Assembly: GCA_003647095.1 (NCBI GenBank)
Contig: QMME01000126.1
Span: forward strand, 1-9,836
Direction: 5' to 3'
Source: Deltaproteobacteria bacterium
GTDB taxonomy: Bacteria > Myxococcota > B64-G9
DNA length: 9,836 bases
Of this stretch, positions 1 to 6,368 are shown piece after piece. The number at the start of each line of letters is the position of its first letter. Position 1 is the first letter of the stretch. The position numbers were made by a program, and so were the translations under genes. The notes below the pieces were generated by a model, which saw nothing but the letters and a program-made list of their open reading frames with translations, was not told the origin of the DNA and did not search any database.

Positions 1-1581
1 GAACGCTACCCACGCAACCAGTTCGCCTTGAAGGCGGTAAGGCTCTCGCTCAACACCATGTACATCAAGGCCAACAACATGGATTTGCCGGAGAAAGTCC
101 GCACCGAGCACTGGAAGGAGATCAACCGCTGGGCCAAGGAATTCAAGAACAACAAGGTGCTGATGAGTTCACCGGCGGCCCGCAAGGAGAAATTCGCCAA
201 GGAAATCCAGAGTCTCATCGAGGAGTCCGGCTACAACGTGGTGCTGGCCCTGCGCAAGCAGGACCCGCTCAAGGCTGCCCAGGGATTCGAGAAGTTCGTC
301 AACGACTACCCCAGGAGCAAGTTCGCCCACCGCGCCCTGTATGCCGCCATGATCATCTTCGACGAGGCCAGCCAGCTCGACCTGGCCATCCGTGCCGGCA
401 AGCGGTTATTGAAGAAGTATCCCACCTCGGACCGCTACAACCAGACCATCCTGGCCCTGGCCGACTACCACAACCGAGTGGCTGACTTCGCCCGCGCCGC
501 CCGATACAACGAGATGTTCTTCTCAAAATGGCAGGAGCAAAAGGGGCAGGGCAAGAAAAATAAGAAGAGGTCCCGTCGCCGCCGTCGCTCCCGGCGCAAG
601 AAGGCCGTCGCTTCCAAGAGCGCCAGCCTGATTACCGACAAGCAGGCCATGGATGCGCTGTACAACGCCGCGCTGCTGCGTGAGAGCATGGGACAATACA
701 GCCGGGCCATCAAGAACTACGTCAAGTATATCAACACCTTCCCCGATGCCCCGGATGTTCACGAGATCTTCTACAAGGTAGGCATGGTATACGAGACCAT
801 TGGTGATCTGCGCAAGGCCGACCGGGTTTGGGAGGGGTATCCAGACAAGTACCGTGACCGTGCCAGCCCGGGTCGCCTGCTGGAAGTGCTCTACAAGCAC
901 GCCATGGCCCTGCGCAAGCTGGGCAAGACCAAGGAATCCGACTCGCTGCTCGACAAGATCCTCGATGCCTACAACCAGTTGCCCGAGGAAGCCCGCAGCC
1001 CCGAGGCCCGGCACGCCGCCGCCAATGCCCGCTTCCTGCAGTTGGAAGGCGAGTTCCGGGACTACATGAACATCAAGCTGGTCCTGCCGCCGCGTACCCT
1101 GAAACGCAACCTCTTCAAGAAGATCGACATTCGGCCCAAGCTGGAGAAGAAATACGAGGAGGTGGTGGCTTTCAAGGACCCGGATTTCGCCATTGCCGCC
1201 CTGGTGCGCATCGGTCAACTTTCCAAGAATCTCAGCCAGTCGATGTACGACGCTCCCATTCCTGCCGGGCTGACGCCCGACCAGCAGGACATTTACGTGC
1301 AGGAATTGCAGAACCAGGCCTTGCCGTTGGAAGAAAAGGCCATGGCCCTTTTCCGCCGGGCCATCGAGGTCTCCTGTTCCAAGGGGGTCTACAACCAGTG
1401 GACGCTCAAGGCCCAGGAGTTGCTCAAGAGTTACCAGCCCAGCAGCTATCCTCCGCCATTCGAGGCCCCATTGATATCCACCGAGTATATCTATAGTCAT
1501 GGTTTTCACCTGGACACCATGGATGTTCCGCCGGCACCGCAACCGGTGAGCCCGGCGGCAGCGGGCGCGGGAGAGAGCTGA
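1..1581 (+). CDS. gltD: TPR-rich gliding motility protein, GltD/AgmU-like (5' end missing)
   Basis: The frame is open from base 1, so the gene starts upstream; 526 C-terminal residues are visible. They are mostly helical TPR-like repeats, with the A..A...Y pattern and blocks such as GFEKFVNDYPRSKFAHRALY (about residues 96-115) and YSRAIKNYVKYINTFPDAPD. A strongly basic insert lies at about residues 181-207. The last 50 residues are Pro/Ala-rich and probably unstructured. TPR arrays are protein-protein scaffolds. In M. xanthus GltD (AgmU) is a large TPR protein, largely periplasmic, that links the inner-membrane Glt proteins to the outer membrane. The identification rests mainly on synteny: the next four genes match GltE, GltF, GltG and GltH in that order. 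The first ATG seen at 28 is internal and not a credible start. The gene ends 52 bp before the next start and is probably co-transcribed. The symbol refers to gliding, not glutamate synthase. Another TPR scaffold protein remains possible. Confidence 0.72.
   Translation, partial: ERYPRNQFALKAVRLSLNTMYIKANNMDLPEKVRTEHWKEINRWAKEFKNNKVLMSSPAARKEKFAKEIQSLIEESGYNVVLALRKQDPLKAAQGFEKFVNDYPRSKFAHRALYAAMIIFDEASQLDLAIRAGKRLLKKYPTSDRYNQTILALADYHNRVADFARAARYNEMFFSKWQEQKGQGKKNKKRSRRRRRSRRKKAVASKSASLITDKQAMDALYNAALLRESMGQYSRAIKNYVKYINTFPDAPDVHEIFYKVGMVYETIGDLRKADRVWEGYPDKYRDRASPGRLLEVLYKHAMALRKLGKTKESDSLLDKILDAYNQLPEEARSPEARHAAANARFLQLEGEFRDYMNIKLVLPPRTLKRNLFKKIDIRPKLEKKYEEVVAFKDPDFAIAALVRIGQLSKNLSQSMYDAPIPAGLTPDQQDIYVQELQNQALPLEEKAMALFRRAIEVSCSKGVYNQWTLKAQELLKSYQPSSYPPPFEAPLISTEYIYSHGFHLDTMDVPPAPQPVSPAAAGAGES
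541..621 (+). other. Lys/Arg-rich tract inside the GltD-like protein
   Basis: About 27 codons (window residues 181-207) are nearly all Lys, Arg, Ser, Gly or Ala, with a core of SRRRRRSRRKK. The tract sits between two TPR blocks and is probably a flexible, highly positive loop. It is in frame with no stop, so it belongs to the protein. Its role is unknown. Binding to an acidic partner, phospholipid or peptidoglycan polymer is possible but is inference only. Confidence 0.75.
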
Positions 1582-1620
1582 GATGATTTCCGCGGCAAGC
1601 GACCCGAGGATGCGAGAGCA

Positions 1621-1625
1621 AGGAG
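1621..1625 (+). promoter_or_regulatory. Shine-Dalgarno site that sets the gltE start
   Basis: AGGAG lies 8 nt before the ATG at 1634. The longer in-frame ATG at 1583 has no such site and would bury the lipoprotein signal peptide behind 17 polar residues, so 1634 is preferred. Confidence 0.75.
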
Positions 1626-1633
1626 CCCGAATC

Positions 1634-3205
1634 ATGCGCAAGATAACCTGGTCGGTCATCGGCCTGTGCTGGATGTGGGTGGGTTGTGCCGAGAAGAAGG
1701 AGGTGGTCAAGGTCGCCCCCCAGGTGACGACCCGCGCGGTACAACCGGAGGAGATCTACAATCAGGCCGTGGCGGCGCTCCAGGCCGGTAAGCTGGAAGA
1801 AGCCACCGCCAAGCTGCAGCAGGCCATCGGCAAGTGGAACAAGGAACCACGGCGCCTGGCCGACGCCTACTACAACCTGGGTGTCATTGCCATGAAACGC
1901 CGGGATTGGGACACGGCCCGCCGGCACCTGGCCAAGGTCGTGGAATTGCAGCCCACTCACCGTGACGCCCTGCTCAACCTGGGAGTGGTGTTGAAGGAGA
2001 AGCACGATTACCAGGCAGCCATCAAACACTACCAGCAAGCGCTCAAGAAGGTCCCCCGTGATGCCCTGGTCATGAACAACCTGATCATGCTTTACCGGCT
2101 CAGCAAGCAGTACAAGCAGGCGGAAAAAACCGGGCATTTGCTGCTGGCCCGGGCACCAAACAACGTCGAGGCCTACAAGAACATGACCCTGATCTACTAC
2201 GATCAGGGCAAGTACAAGATGGCCGAGCTGCTGTGCATCAACGCCGGTAAGATGCTGGAAAAGAAACGCCAGCAGGATCCCAAGGTCAAGGACGATCCGG
2301 GCATCTACGCCAACCTGGGTATGATCTACCTGAAGCTGGGCAAGACCAAGAAAGCCCTGGCCCAGTTTCACAAGGCCCTGGAGGTGGATCCCAGTCACCG
2401 TGATGCACTGCTGAACATTGGCGCCATCGCTCATCGATTCCGGGACTACGCCACCTGCCAGAAGGTCTACCAGAAGGTCCTGGACCGGCACCCGGACGAC
2501 ATCACCGCCCTGCGCGGACTGGCCTACGCGGTTTACGGTTCCGGCAAGGCCAAGGAAGCCATCGCCCTGTTCGAAAAAGTGGTCAAGAAGGCTCCGGAGG
2601 ATAAACGGGCCGTGTATATCCTGGGAGACATCTACTACACATTTCTACACGACTACCAGAAGGCCATTCAGTATTTCAATCGTTACCGAGCAGCCATGGG
2701 CCGGGCCCTGGCCAAGGACGATCCGGTCCACAACCGGCTGCAGGCGGCCCAAGCCAAGTTGCAGATGGCGACCCAGTTGAAGAAGGAAGAGGAGGAGGCC
2801 AGGCGGAGGGAGGAGCAGAAGCGTCGTAAGGCGCTGAAGAAGTCACAGGCCGAATCGCCAGCCCAGAAGAAAGAGGGCCAGGAGAAGTTGAGGGAGATGC
2901 TCAAGGGCCAGGAGGGGAAGGAAGGCCAGGAGGAGCAGGAGAAAACCGGGCAGTCAGGAAGCAGCGACGAGCAAGGTGCACCCGCTGACGACAAGCAGAA
3001 GTCCGGGCAGGCTGATTCCCAGAAAGAACCCCAGCCGGTATCGTCGAAAAAAGAAAAGAAGGGCGAAGAGGCTGGTTCCAGGAAACCGGCGACGCCAGAC
3101 CAGGCTGGGAGCAAGGACGACAAGGCACAGCCGGTGAAAAAGCCCCCTGCTTCCGAGCCGACAACCGACAAGCCCAAAGATGACAAGAAAGAAAAGGGGA
3201 AATAG
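1634..3205 (+). CDS. gltE: TPR lipoprotein, GltE/AglT-like
   Basis: The protein has 523 residues. A short lipoprotein-type signal (MRK, then a hydrophobic stretch) ends at Cys18. The box reads W-V-G-C, with Trp at -3 where Leu/Val/Ile is usual, so it is plausible but not canonical. Residues about 39-350 hold eight or nine consecutive TPRs with the usual spacing of about 34 (for example ALLNLGVVLKEKHDYQAAIK near 113-132 and IYANLGMIYLKLGKTKKALA near 224-243). From about 380 to 523 the chain is low-complexity, charged and rich in Lys, Glu, Gln, Ser and Pro, probably disordered. In M. xanthus GltE (AglT) is a TPR lipoprotein of the gliding complex that works with GltD in the periplasm. This gene lies between a GltD-like and a GltF-like gene, as there. 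The long hydrophilic tail may reach across the periplasm or bind peptidoglycan (inference). Cellular location rests on the lipobox alone. Confidence 0.85.
   Translation: MRKITWSVIGLCWMWVGCAEKKEVVKVAPQVTTRAVQPEEIYNQAVAALQAGKLEEATAKLQQAIGKWNKEPRRLADAYYNLGVIAMKRRDWDTARRHLAKVVELQPTHRDALLNLGVVLKEKHDYQAAIKHYQQALKKVPRDALVMNNLIMLYRLSKQYKQAEKTGHLLLARAPNNVEAYKNMTLIYYDQGKYKMAELLCINAGKMLEKKRQQDPKVKDDPGIYANLGMIYLKLGKTKKALAQFHKALEVDPSHRDALLNIGAIAHRFRDYATCQKVYQKVLDRHPDDITALRGLAYAVYGSGKAKEAIALFEKVVKKAPEDKRAVYILGDIYYTFLHDYQKAIQYFNRYRAAMGRALAKDDPVHNRLQAAQAKLQMATQLKKEEEEARRREEQKRRKALKKSQAESPAQKKEGQEKLREMLKGQEGKEGQEEQEKTGQSGSSDEQGAPADDKQKSGQADSQKEPQPVSSKKEKKGEEAGSRKPATPDQAGSKDDKAQPVKKPPASEPTTDKPKDDKKEKGK
2875..2932 (+). 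repeat. Short GGCCAGGAG direct repeats in the gltE tail
   Basis: GGCCAGGAG occurs three times (within 2875-2884, 2905-2914 and 2924-2932) in a nearly all-purine stretch, encoding repeated Gly-Gln-Glu units in the disordered tail. Such units can expand or shrink by slippage, so tail length may vary between strains. No separate function is claimed. Confidence 0.6.
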
Positions 3206-3226
3206 TGCTATCATGGAACCGGCCAG

Positions 3227-3243
3227 ACTGGAAATTGTCCAGT
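3227..3243. promoter_or_regulatory. Small inverted repeat in the gltE-gltF gap
   Basis: ACTGGA and TCCAGT form a perfect 6-bp inverted repeat around the 5-nt spacer AATTG, in the 91-bp gap between gltE and gltF. It is not followed by a T-run and so does not look like a terminator. It could be a weak operator or an mRNA stem, or chance. Confidence 0.3.
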
Positions 3244-3285
3244 TGGAGACGAACCGAAGCAGCGAGCGGCTGCGGGCTCCGGCCC

Positions 3286-3292
3286 GGGAGGT
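3286..3292 (+). promoter_or_regulatory. Strong Shine-Dalgarno site for gltF
   Basis: GGGAGGT lies 4 nt before the ATG at 3297. It decides the start, because the frame stays open upstream to an ATG at 3180 that would overlap gltE and hide the signal peptide. Confidence 0.8.
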
Positions 3293-3296
3293 AGCC

Positions 3297-3581
3297 ATGA
3301 GACGAGTCCTTTTCCTGTTGGTCCTGGTGGCAGTGATGTTTATCGCCCTGGCGGCATTGGCCCAGGAGGCGACTGGCACGGAAGGCGGCGCTGAAGGCGG
3401 CGAGCAGGTGGTCTACAAGAAAACCACCATCATCGATTTTTCCGACGTGACCATCACCGGCGAACTGACCAAGCCGGAGGGGTCTTACCTGATGAACAAG
3501 AAAAAGGCCAGCTTCAACCTCTTGATCCGGGTGCGGGACAACTTCCTGCCCGAGATAATCAAGACGGTAGACAATCTCTAG
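3297..3581 (+). CDS. gltF: Small secreted gliding protein, GltF/CglF-like
   Basis: The protein has 94 residues. MRR and a run of hydrophobic residues end at ALA before Gln-Glu, a good Sec signal peptidase I site at about residue 22. A short Gly/Glu-rich spacer follows. The conserved core begins at about residue 40 with a KKTTIIDFSDVTITGEL-like block, then KPEGSYL, a basic KKKASFNLLIR segment and a DNFLPEI end. This matches, from memory, the small CglF family, called GltF in M. xanthus. There, cgl (conditional gliding) mutants can be rescued by contact with wild-type cells, which fits an exported protein. No known enzymatic motif is present. It lies 28 bp before gltG, as expected for the glt block. 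The core reads as a short beta hairpin plus helix that probably docks onto a larger Glt partner (inference). Confidence 0.82.
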   Translation: MRRVLFLLVLVAVMFIALAALAQEATGTEGGAEGGEQVVYKKTTIIDFSDVTITGELTKPEGSYLMNKKKASFNLLIRVRDNFLPEIIKTVDNL

Positions 3582-3609
3582 GCCAGTCGAGGAAAGGCAG
3601 GTCGCAATC

Positions 3610-5541
3610 ATGGCTGACAAGAACTCGATACTGAAAATAGTGCTGGAGGTAGATGCCGAAGGCGAGGGCGGAGGGCGCCAGGAACTCGAGCAGAAGAGCA
3701 TCATCATCGGCAGCGGACCCGCCGCCAACCTGCGCCTGGACATCCCCGGTGTGTCCAGCATCCATGCCATTCTGAAACCCGGCGAGGAAGAGGGCAGCGC
3801 TCTGATCAGCGACCTGGGCAGCGAGGAGGGCACCCGGGTAAACGGAGAGGAGATCCGCCGTGAGGCCAGTGTGGCCCGTGGTGACACCATCACCCTTGGC
3901 GAAGTCGATATCTTCGTCGTGGCCATAGGCGACGACGAAGTGGAGACCAAGACCGAGAAGGCTCCTGCCGGCAAGAAGGTCGAACAGGAAAAGAAAGCAA
4001 CCGCGGAGTCTGGGCAGGACAAGGAACCAACCCCGGTGCAGCGCCCTCCCCGACGCCCACCACGCAAGCCTCCGGCCCGGCCACCACGCCCGGCACCGTC
4101 CAGTCACACCGAGATCGTCAGGCGCCGGGAAATACCCCGACGAGCGGAGATCGGCGGTATCGTTTCGGGGTTGAACTTCTTCCAGCGCGAGCCCCGGCCC
4201 GAGGAAATGCCGGATGCCGATCAGAAATTGCTGGAGGTGAAAGTAATGTGGGGCCCGGTGGCCCTGGAGACTTACCTGTTTCCCGATGACCGGGAAATTA
4301 CCGTGGGAGACACTCCCGATGCCAGCATTCGCATCACCACCGATCGCCTGGGCGGAGAGAGAATAACCCTGGTCAGTCCCAGCCAGCGTGACGGCTGTAT
4401 CATCAACGTGGACTCGGGCATGGAAATAGAAGCCCGCCGCGAGGGACAACCCCTGGACCTGGGCAGCCTGCCTTCCAGTGGCGCCACGCGTACCTACAAC
4501 ATGGGCCTGCATGACCGCTGCCTGGTGCAGATGGGCCAGTTGGCCTTCGTGATCCAGTATGTCTCACCGGCCAGCGCTGTCTTCAGTACCAGCAACCAGC
4601 GCAGCGACTACCGCATGGCCCGCTGGTTCCTGAGTTTCCTGGTGCTAGCCCTGGGAATATGGGTGATTATCCAAATTACCCCTGAATCCAAGGTAGAGGC
4701 ATCGGAATACCTCAAGAACCCAGCCCGCTTCGCCCAGCTAATCATGCCCTCGCAGAAGGCGGAGAAGAAGAAGACTTTCGAGGAGATCAAGAAAAAGAAG
4801 GAGGAAAAGGTCAAGGTAGAGGACACCGGCAAGTGGAAGCGGGTCAAGACCAAGTCACGTACCAAGAATGCCTCCAACGTACCCCGGGAAGTGAAGGAGA
4901 AACAGGATCGCAAGATTGCCACTTCCGCCGGCATCCTGGGTCTACTCAAGGGTCGGGGTGGCGGTACCGGTGACAACGCCTCCTCGGTATTCGGCGGTTC
5001 GGCCATGGCCAGCCTGGATCAGAACCTGGCCGGGCTACGTTCCTCCGGCATGGGCGACTCCAGCGGCTTCGGTGGACTGGGAGTGCGCGGCGGTGGACTG
5101 GGCGGTGGTGGTGGTGGCCTGGGTCTTGGTGGCCTGGGCACCTCCGGTTACGGTCGAGGAAGCGGATCCGGTTACGGCAGCGTCAAGATCGGCCGGCGGG
5201 GCAAGCACGCCGTCAGGGTGGTACGAGGCCGCTCCAAGGTTGTTGGCGGTCTGTCCCAAGAGGTGGTCGGCCGTTACATCAAGCGTTACTGGGCGCAGTT
5301 CAAGTATTGCTATGAGCGCGAGCTCACCAAGGATCCCAACCTCTACGGCAAGGTGACAATCACCTTCACCATTGCCGGCAACGGGCGGGTGAGCGATTCC
5401 ACCGTCATCCAGACCACCATGCACAACGCCAACGTGGAAGAGTGCGTGTTGCGGGTAGTGCGGCGCATTCGCTTCCCGGCTCCCAAGGGCGGCGGTGAGG
5501 TCATCGTCACTTATCCGTTCATGTTCACCACGGCCGGTTGA
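3610..5541 (+). CDS. gltG: FHA-TM-TonB-like gliding motility protein, GltG/PglI-like
   Basis: The protein has 643 residues. Order: an FHA domain at about 7-107; an acidic then Pro/Arg-rich linker at about 108-165; a second conserved beta-rich domain at about 207-322 that may be a divergent FHA-like fold; one membrane span at 339-356; a Lys-rich stretch; a conserved IATSAGILGLLK motif at 436-447; a Gly-rich stretch at about 482-525; and an AgmX/PglI-type C-terminal domain, TonB-like in fold, at about 544-643. That last domain shows YCYE with Cys567, a second Cys at 612, FPAPKGGGEV and a final VTYPF. Topology should be N-in, C-periplasmic. GltG of M. xanthus is a single-pass inner-membrane protein thought to pass motor motion to periplasmic and outer-membrane partners. 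The start at 3610 is supported by a modest AGGT site 7 nt upstream and by the FHA beginning a few residues later. The FHA domain has lost key phosphothreonine contacts (see findings). Confidence 0.9.
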   Translation: MADKNSILKIVLEVDAEGEGGGRQELEQKSIIIGSGPAANLRLDIPGVSSIHAILKPGEEEGSALISDLGSEEGTRVNGEEIRREASVARGDTITLGEVDIFVVAIGDDEVETKTEKAPAGKKVEQEKKATAESGQDKEPTPVQRPPRRPPRKPPARPPRPAPSSHTEIVRRREIPRRAEIGGIVSGLNFFQREPRPEEMPDADQKLLEVKVMWGPVALETYLFPDDREITVGDTPDASIRITTDRLGGERITLVSPSQRDGCIINVDSGMEIEARREGQPLDLGSLPSSGATRTYNMGLHDRCLVQMGQLAFVIQYVSPASAVFSTSNQRSDYRMARWFLSFLVLALGIWVIIQITPESKVEASEYLKNPARFAQLIMPSQKAEKKKTFEEIKKKKEEKVKVEDTGKWKRVKTKSRTKNASNVPREVKEKQDRKIATSAGILGLLKGRGGGTGDNASSVFGGSAMASLDQNLAGLRSSGMGDSSGFGGLGVRGGGLGGGGGGLGLGGLGTSGYGRGSGSGYGSVKIGRRGKHAVRVVRGRSKVVGGLSQEVVGRYIKRYWAQFKYCYERELTKDPNLYGKVTITFTIAGNGRVSDSTVIQTTMHNANVEECVLRVVRRIRFPAPKGGGEVIVTYPFMFTTAG

Positions 5542-5570
5542 GATCCGGAACCGTTACCACCTTAGCTCAC

Positions 5571-5574
5571 GGAG
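5571..5574 (+). promoter_or_regulatory. Shine-Dalgarno site for gltH
   Basis: GGAG lies 6 nt before the ATG at 5581. The 39-bp gltG-gltH gap shows no terminator, so the two genes are probably translated from one mRNA. Confidence 0.65.
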
Positions 5575-5580
5575 CCTGAG

Positions 5581-6237
5581 ATGACGCGCAGACTGGCAAA
5601 ACTGATCAGCGGTGGCCTGGTGCTGGGACTGGCCCTGGGCGCCTGGGCCCAGGAGGAGAAGAAAGCCACCCCGGCCGGGCAACAGCAGGCCCAGCCGGCA
5701 GCCATCGACGAGAGCGAAGAGGTTATCTTCGAGCGGCTCACCGGCTGGTACGTGGAAGGCCGGGGGGGAATGCTGTTCACCGTGGGAGGGGCCCGCGGCT
5801 ACTCCAATGCCCAGCCCTTCTACGGCTTCGAGTTTGGCTACGATGTCAGCGAACGGCTGTCGATACAGCTTGGCTATGCCTCAGGCTACCAGGCGGCCAA
5901 TCCCCTGATGTACCCGGAAGATTGCACCGGCAGTGATTGCTCGGCCTACCACCTGGACTTCGGCCTGACCTTTTTCAACGTCTCGGCCGACTACGACATC
6001 CTGCACGGACGGCGCTGGGCCTTTGAGGGCCGCCTGGGCGGTGGGGTGGTGATAATCGATCCCTCGGCCAAGCCGGGCCAGAGCCCGGTGGACGGCGACG
6101 TCTTCGGTGGCTTGCGCTTCGAATACTATACCCTGCTGCGTCACTTCACGGTGGCCTTGGAGTACGACTTCTTCTACACCGTTCCCACCGGCATCCCAGC
6201 CATGGCCGGCTCGTTGAGCCTACTCTACAACTTCTAG
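5581..6237 (+). CDS. gltH: Outer-membrane beta-barrel candidate, GltH/CglE-like
   Basis: The protein has 218 residues. A signal peptide (MTRR, hydrophobic run, AWA before Gln-Glu, cut near residue 23) is followed by a polar Gln/Ala/Glu spacer to about 50. Then come amphipathic strands with alternating aromatic and small residues: GWYVEGRGGMLFTVGG, FYGFEFGYDV, LSIQLGYASG, LDFGLTFFNVSADYD, FTVALEYDFFY. The chain ends in LSLLYNF, with the terminal Phe typical of proteins inserted by the BAM complex. Six to ten strands fit the length. Cys115 and Cys120 (CTGSDC) lie in a predicted loop and could form a disulfide. In M. xanthus GltH (CglE) is a predicted outer-membrane barrel of the gliding complex, encoded just after gltG as here. 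The assignment rests on position and barrel features; another small OmpA- or OmpW-like barrel is the alternative. Confidence 0.78.
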   Translation: MTRRLAKLISGGLVLGLALGAWAQEEKKATPAGQQQAQPAAIDESEEVIFERLTGWYVEGRGGMLFTVGGARGYSNAQPFYGFEFGYDVSERLSIQLGYASGYQAANPLMYPEDCTGSDCSAYHLDFGLTFFNVSADYDILHGRRWAFEGRLGGGVVIIDPSAKPGQSPVDGDVFGGLRFEYYTLLRHFTVALEYDFFYTVPTGIPAMAGSLSLLYNF

Positions 6238-6276
6238 CCCGAGCGCTCGACGGCGTACACCAAGCAGTCGGAAAGC

Positions 6277-6308
6277 CAGCGGCAGGGAACCATTTCTCCC
6301 TGCCGCTG
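6277..6308 (+). terminator. Stable hairpin after gltH, possible terminator
   Basis: A perfect 12-bp stem (6277-6288 with 6297-6308, core GGCAGGGA/TCCCTGCC) encloses an 8-nt loop, 39 bp after the gltH stop. Only a poor T-rich tail (TCTTACTT) follows, so termination may be partial. It could instead protect the 3' end of the glt mRNA. Confidence 0.6.
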
Positions 6309-6337
6309 TCTTACTTCCCGTGACCGGAAAGTACAGG

Positions 6338-6355
6338 CGGCCTGGATCCAGGCCG
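6338..6355. promoter_or_regulatory. Perfect 18-bp palindrome next to the ribosome binding site
   Basis: CGGCCTGGATCCAGGCCG reads the same on both strands. As RNA it folds into a 7-bp GC-rich stem with a GATC loop whose 3' edge is the first G of the GGGGAGGT ribosome binding site (6355-6362) of the GltG paralog. It may be an operator for a dimeric regulator or an mRNA hairpin that modulates initiation. Confidence 0.5.
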
Positions 6356-6362
6356 GGGAGGT
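6355..6362 (+). promoter_or_regulatory. Strong Shine-Dalgarno site of the GltG paralog
   Basis: GGGGAGGT lies 6 nt before the ATG at 6369 and fixes the start. Its first base is also the last base of the adjoining palindrome. Confidence 0.75.
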
Positions 6363-6368
6363 AGTGTC

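Noticed and set aside
1583..1633. Upstream ATG as the gltE start
   Set aside because: It would place 17 polar residues before the lipoprotein signal; the ATG at 1634 has an AGGAG site.
523..1710. Long minus-strand open frame (395 residues) over the end of gltD
   Set aside because: It lies antisense to a TPR gene with clear repeat structure; its translation is Leu/Val/Gly/Gln-rich with no domain, a typical shadow in GC-rich DNA.
1424..2491. Minus-strand open frame (355 residues) opposite gltE
   Set aside because: It overlaps the gltE TPRs and shows low-complexity composition mirroring the coding strand; no ribosome site or domain.
1..3205. Glutamate synthase reading of the symbols gltD/gltE
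   Set aside because: No flavin, iron-sulfur or amidotransferase motifs are present; the proteins are TPR scaffolds.
2901..4512. Minus-strand open frames opposite the gltE tail, gltF and gltG
   Set aside because: Ser/Pro/Arg-rich translations caused by the purine-rich coding strand; they conflict with well-supported + strand genes.
6240..6249. 10-bp palindrome CGAGCGCTCG after the gltH stop
   Set aside because: Short GC palindromes are common by chance in DNA of this composition, and it has no further context.
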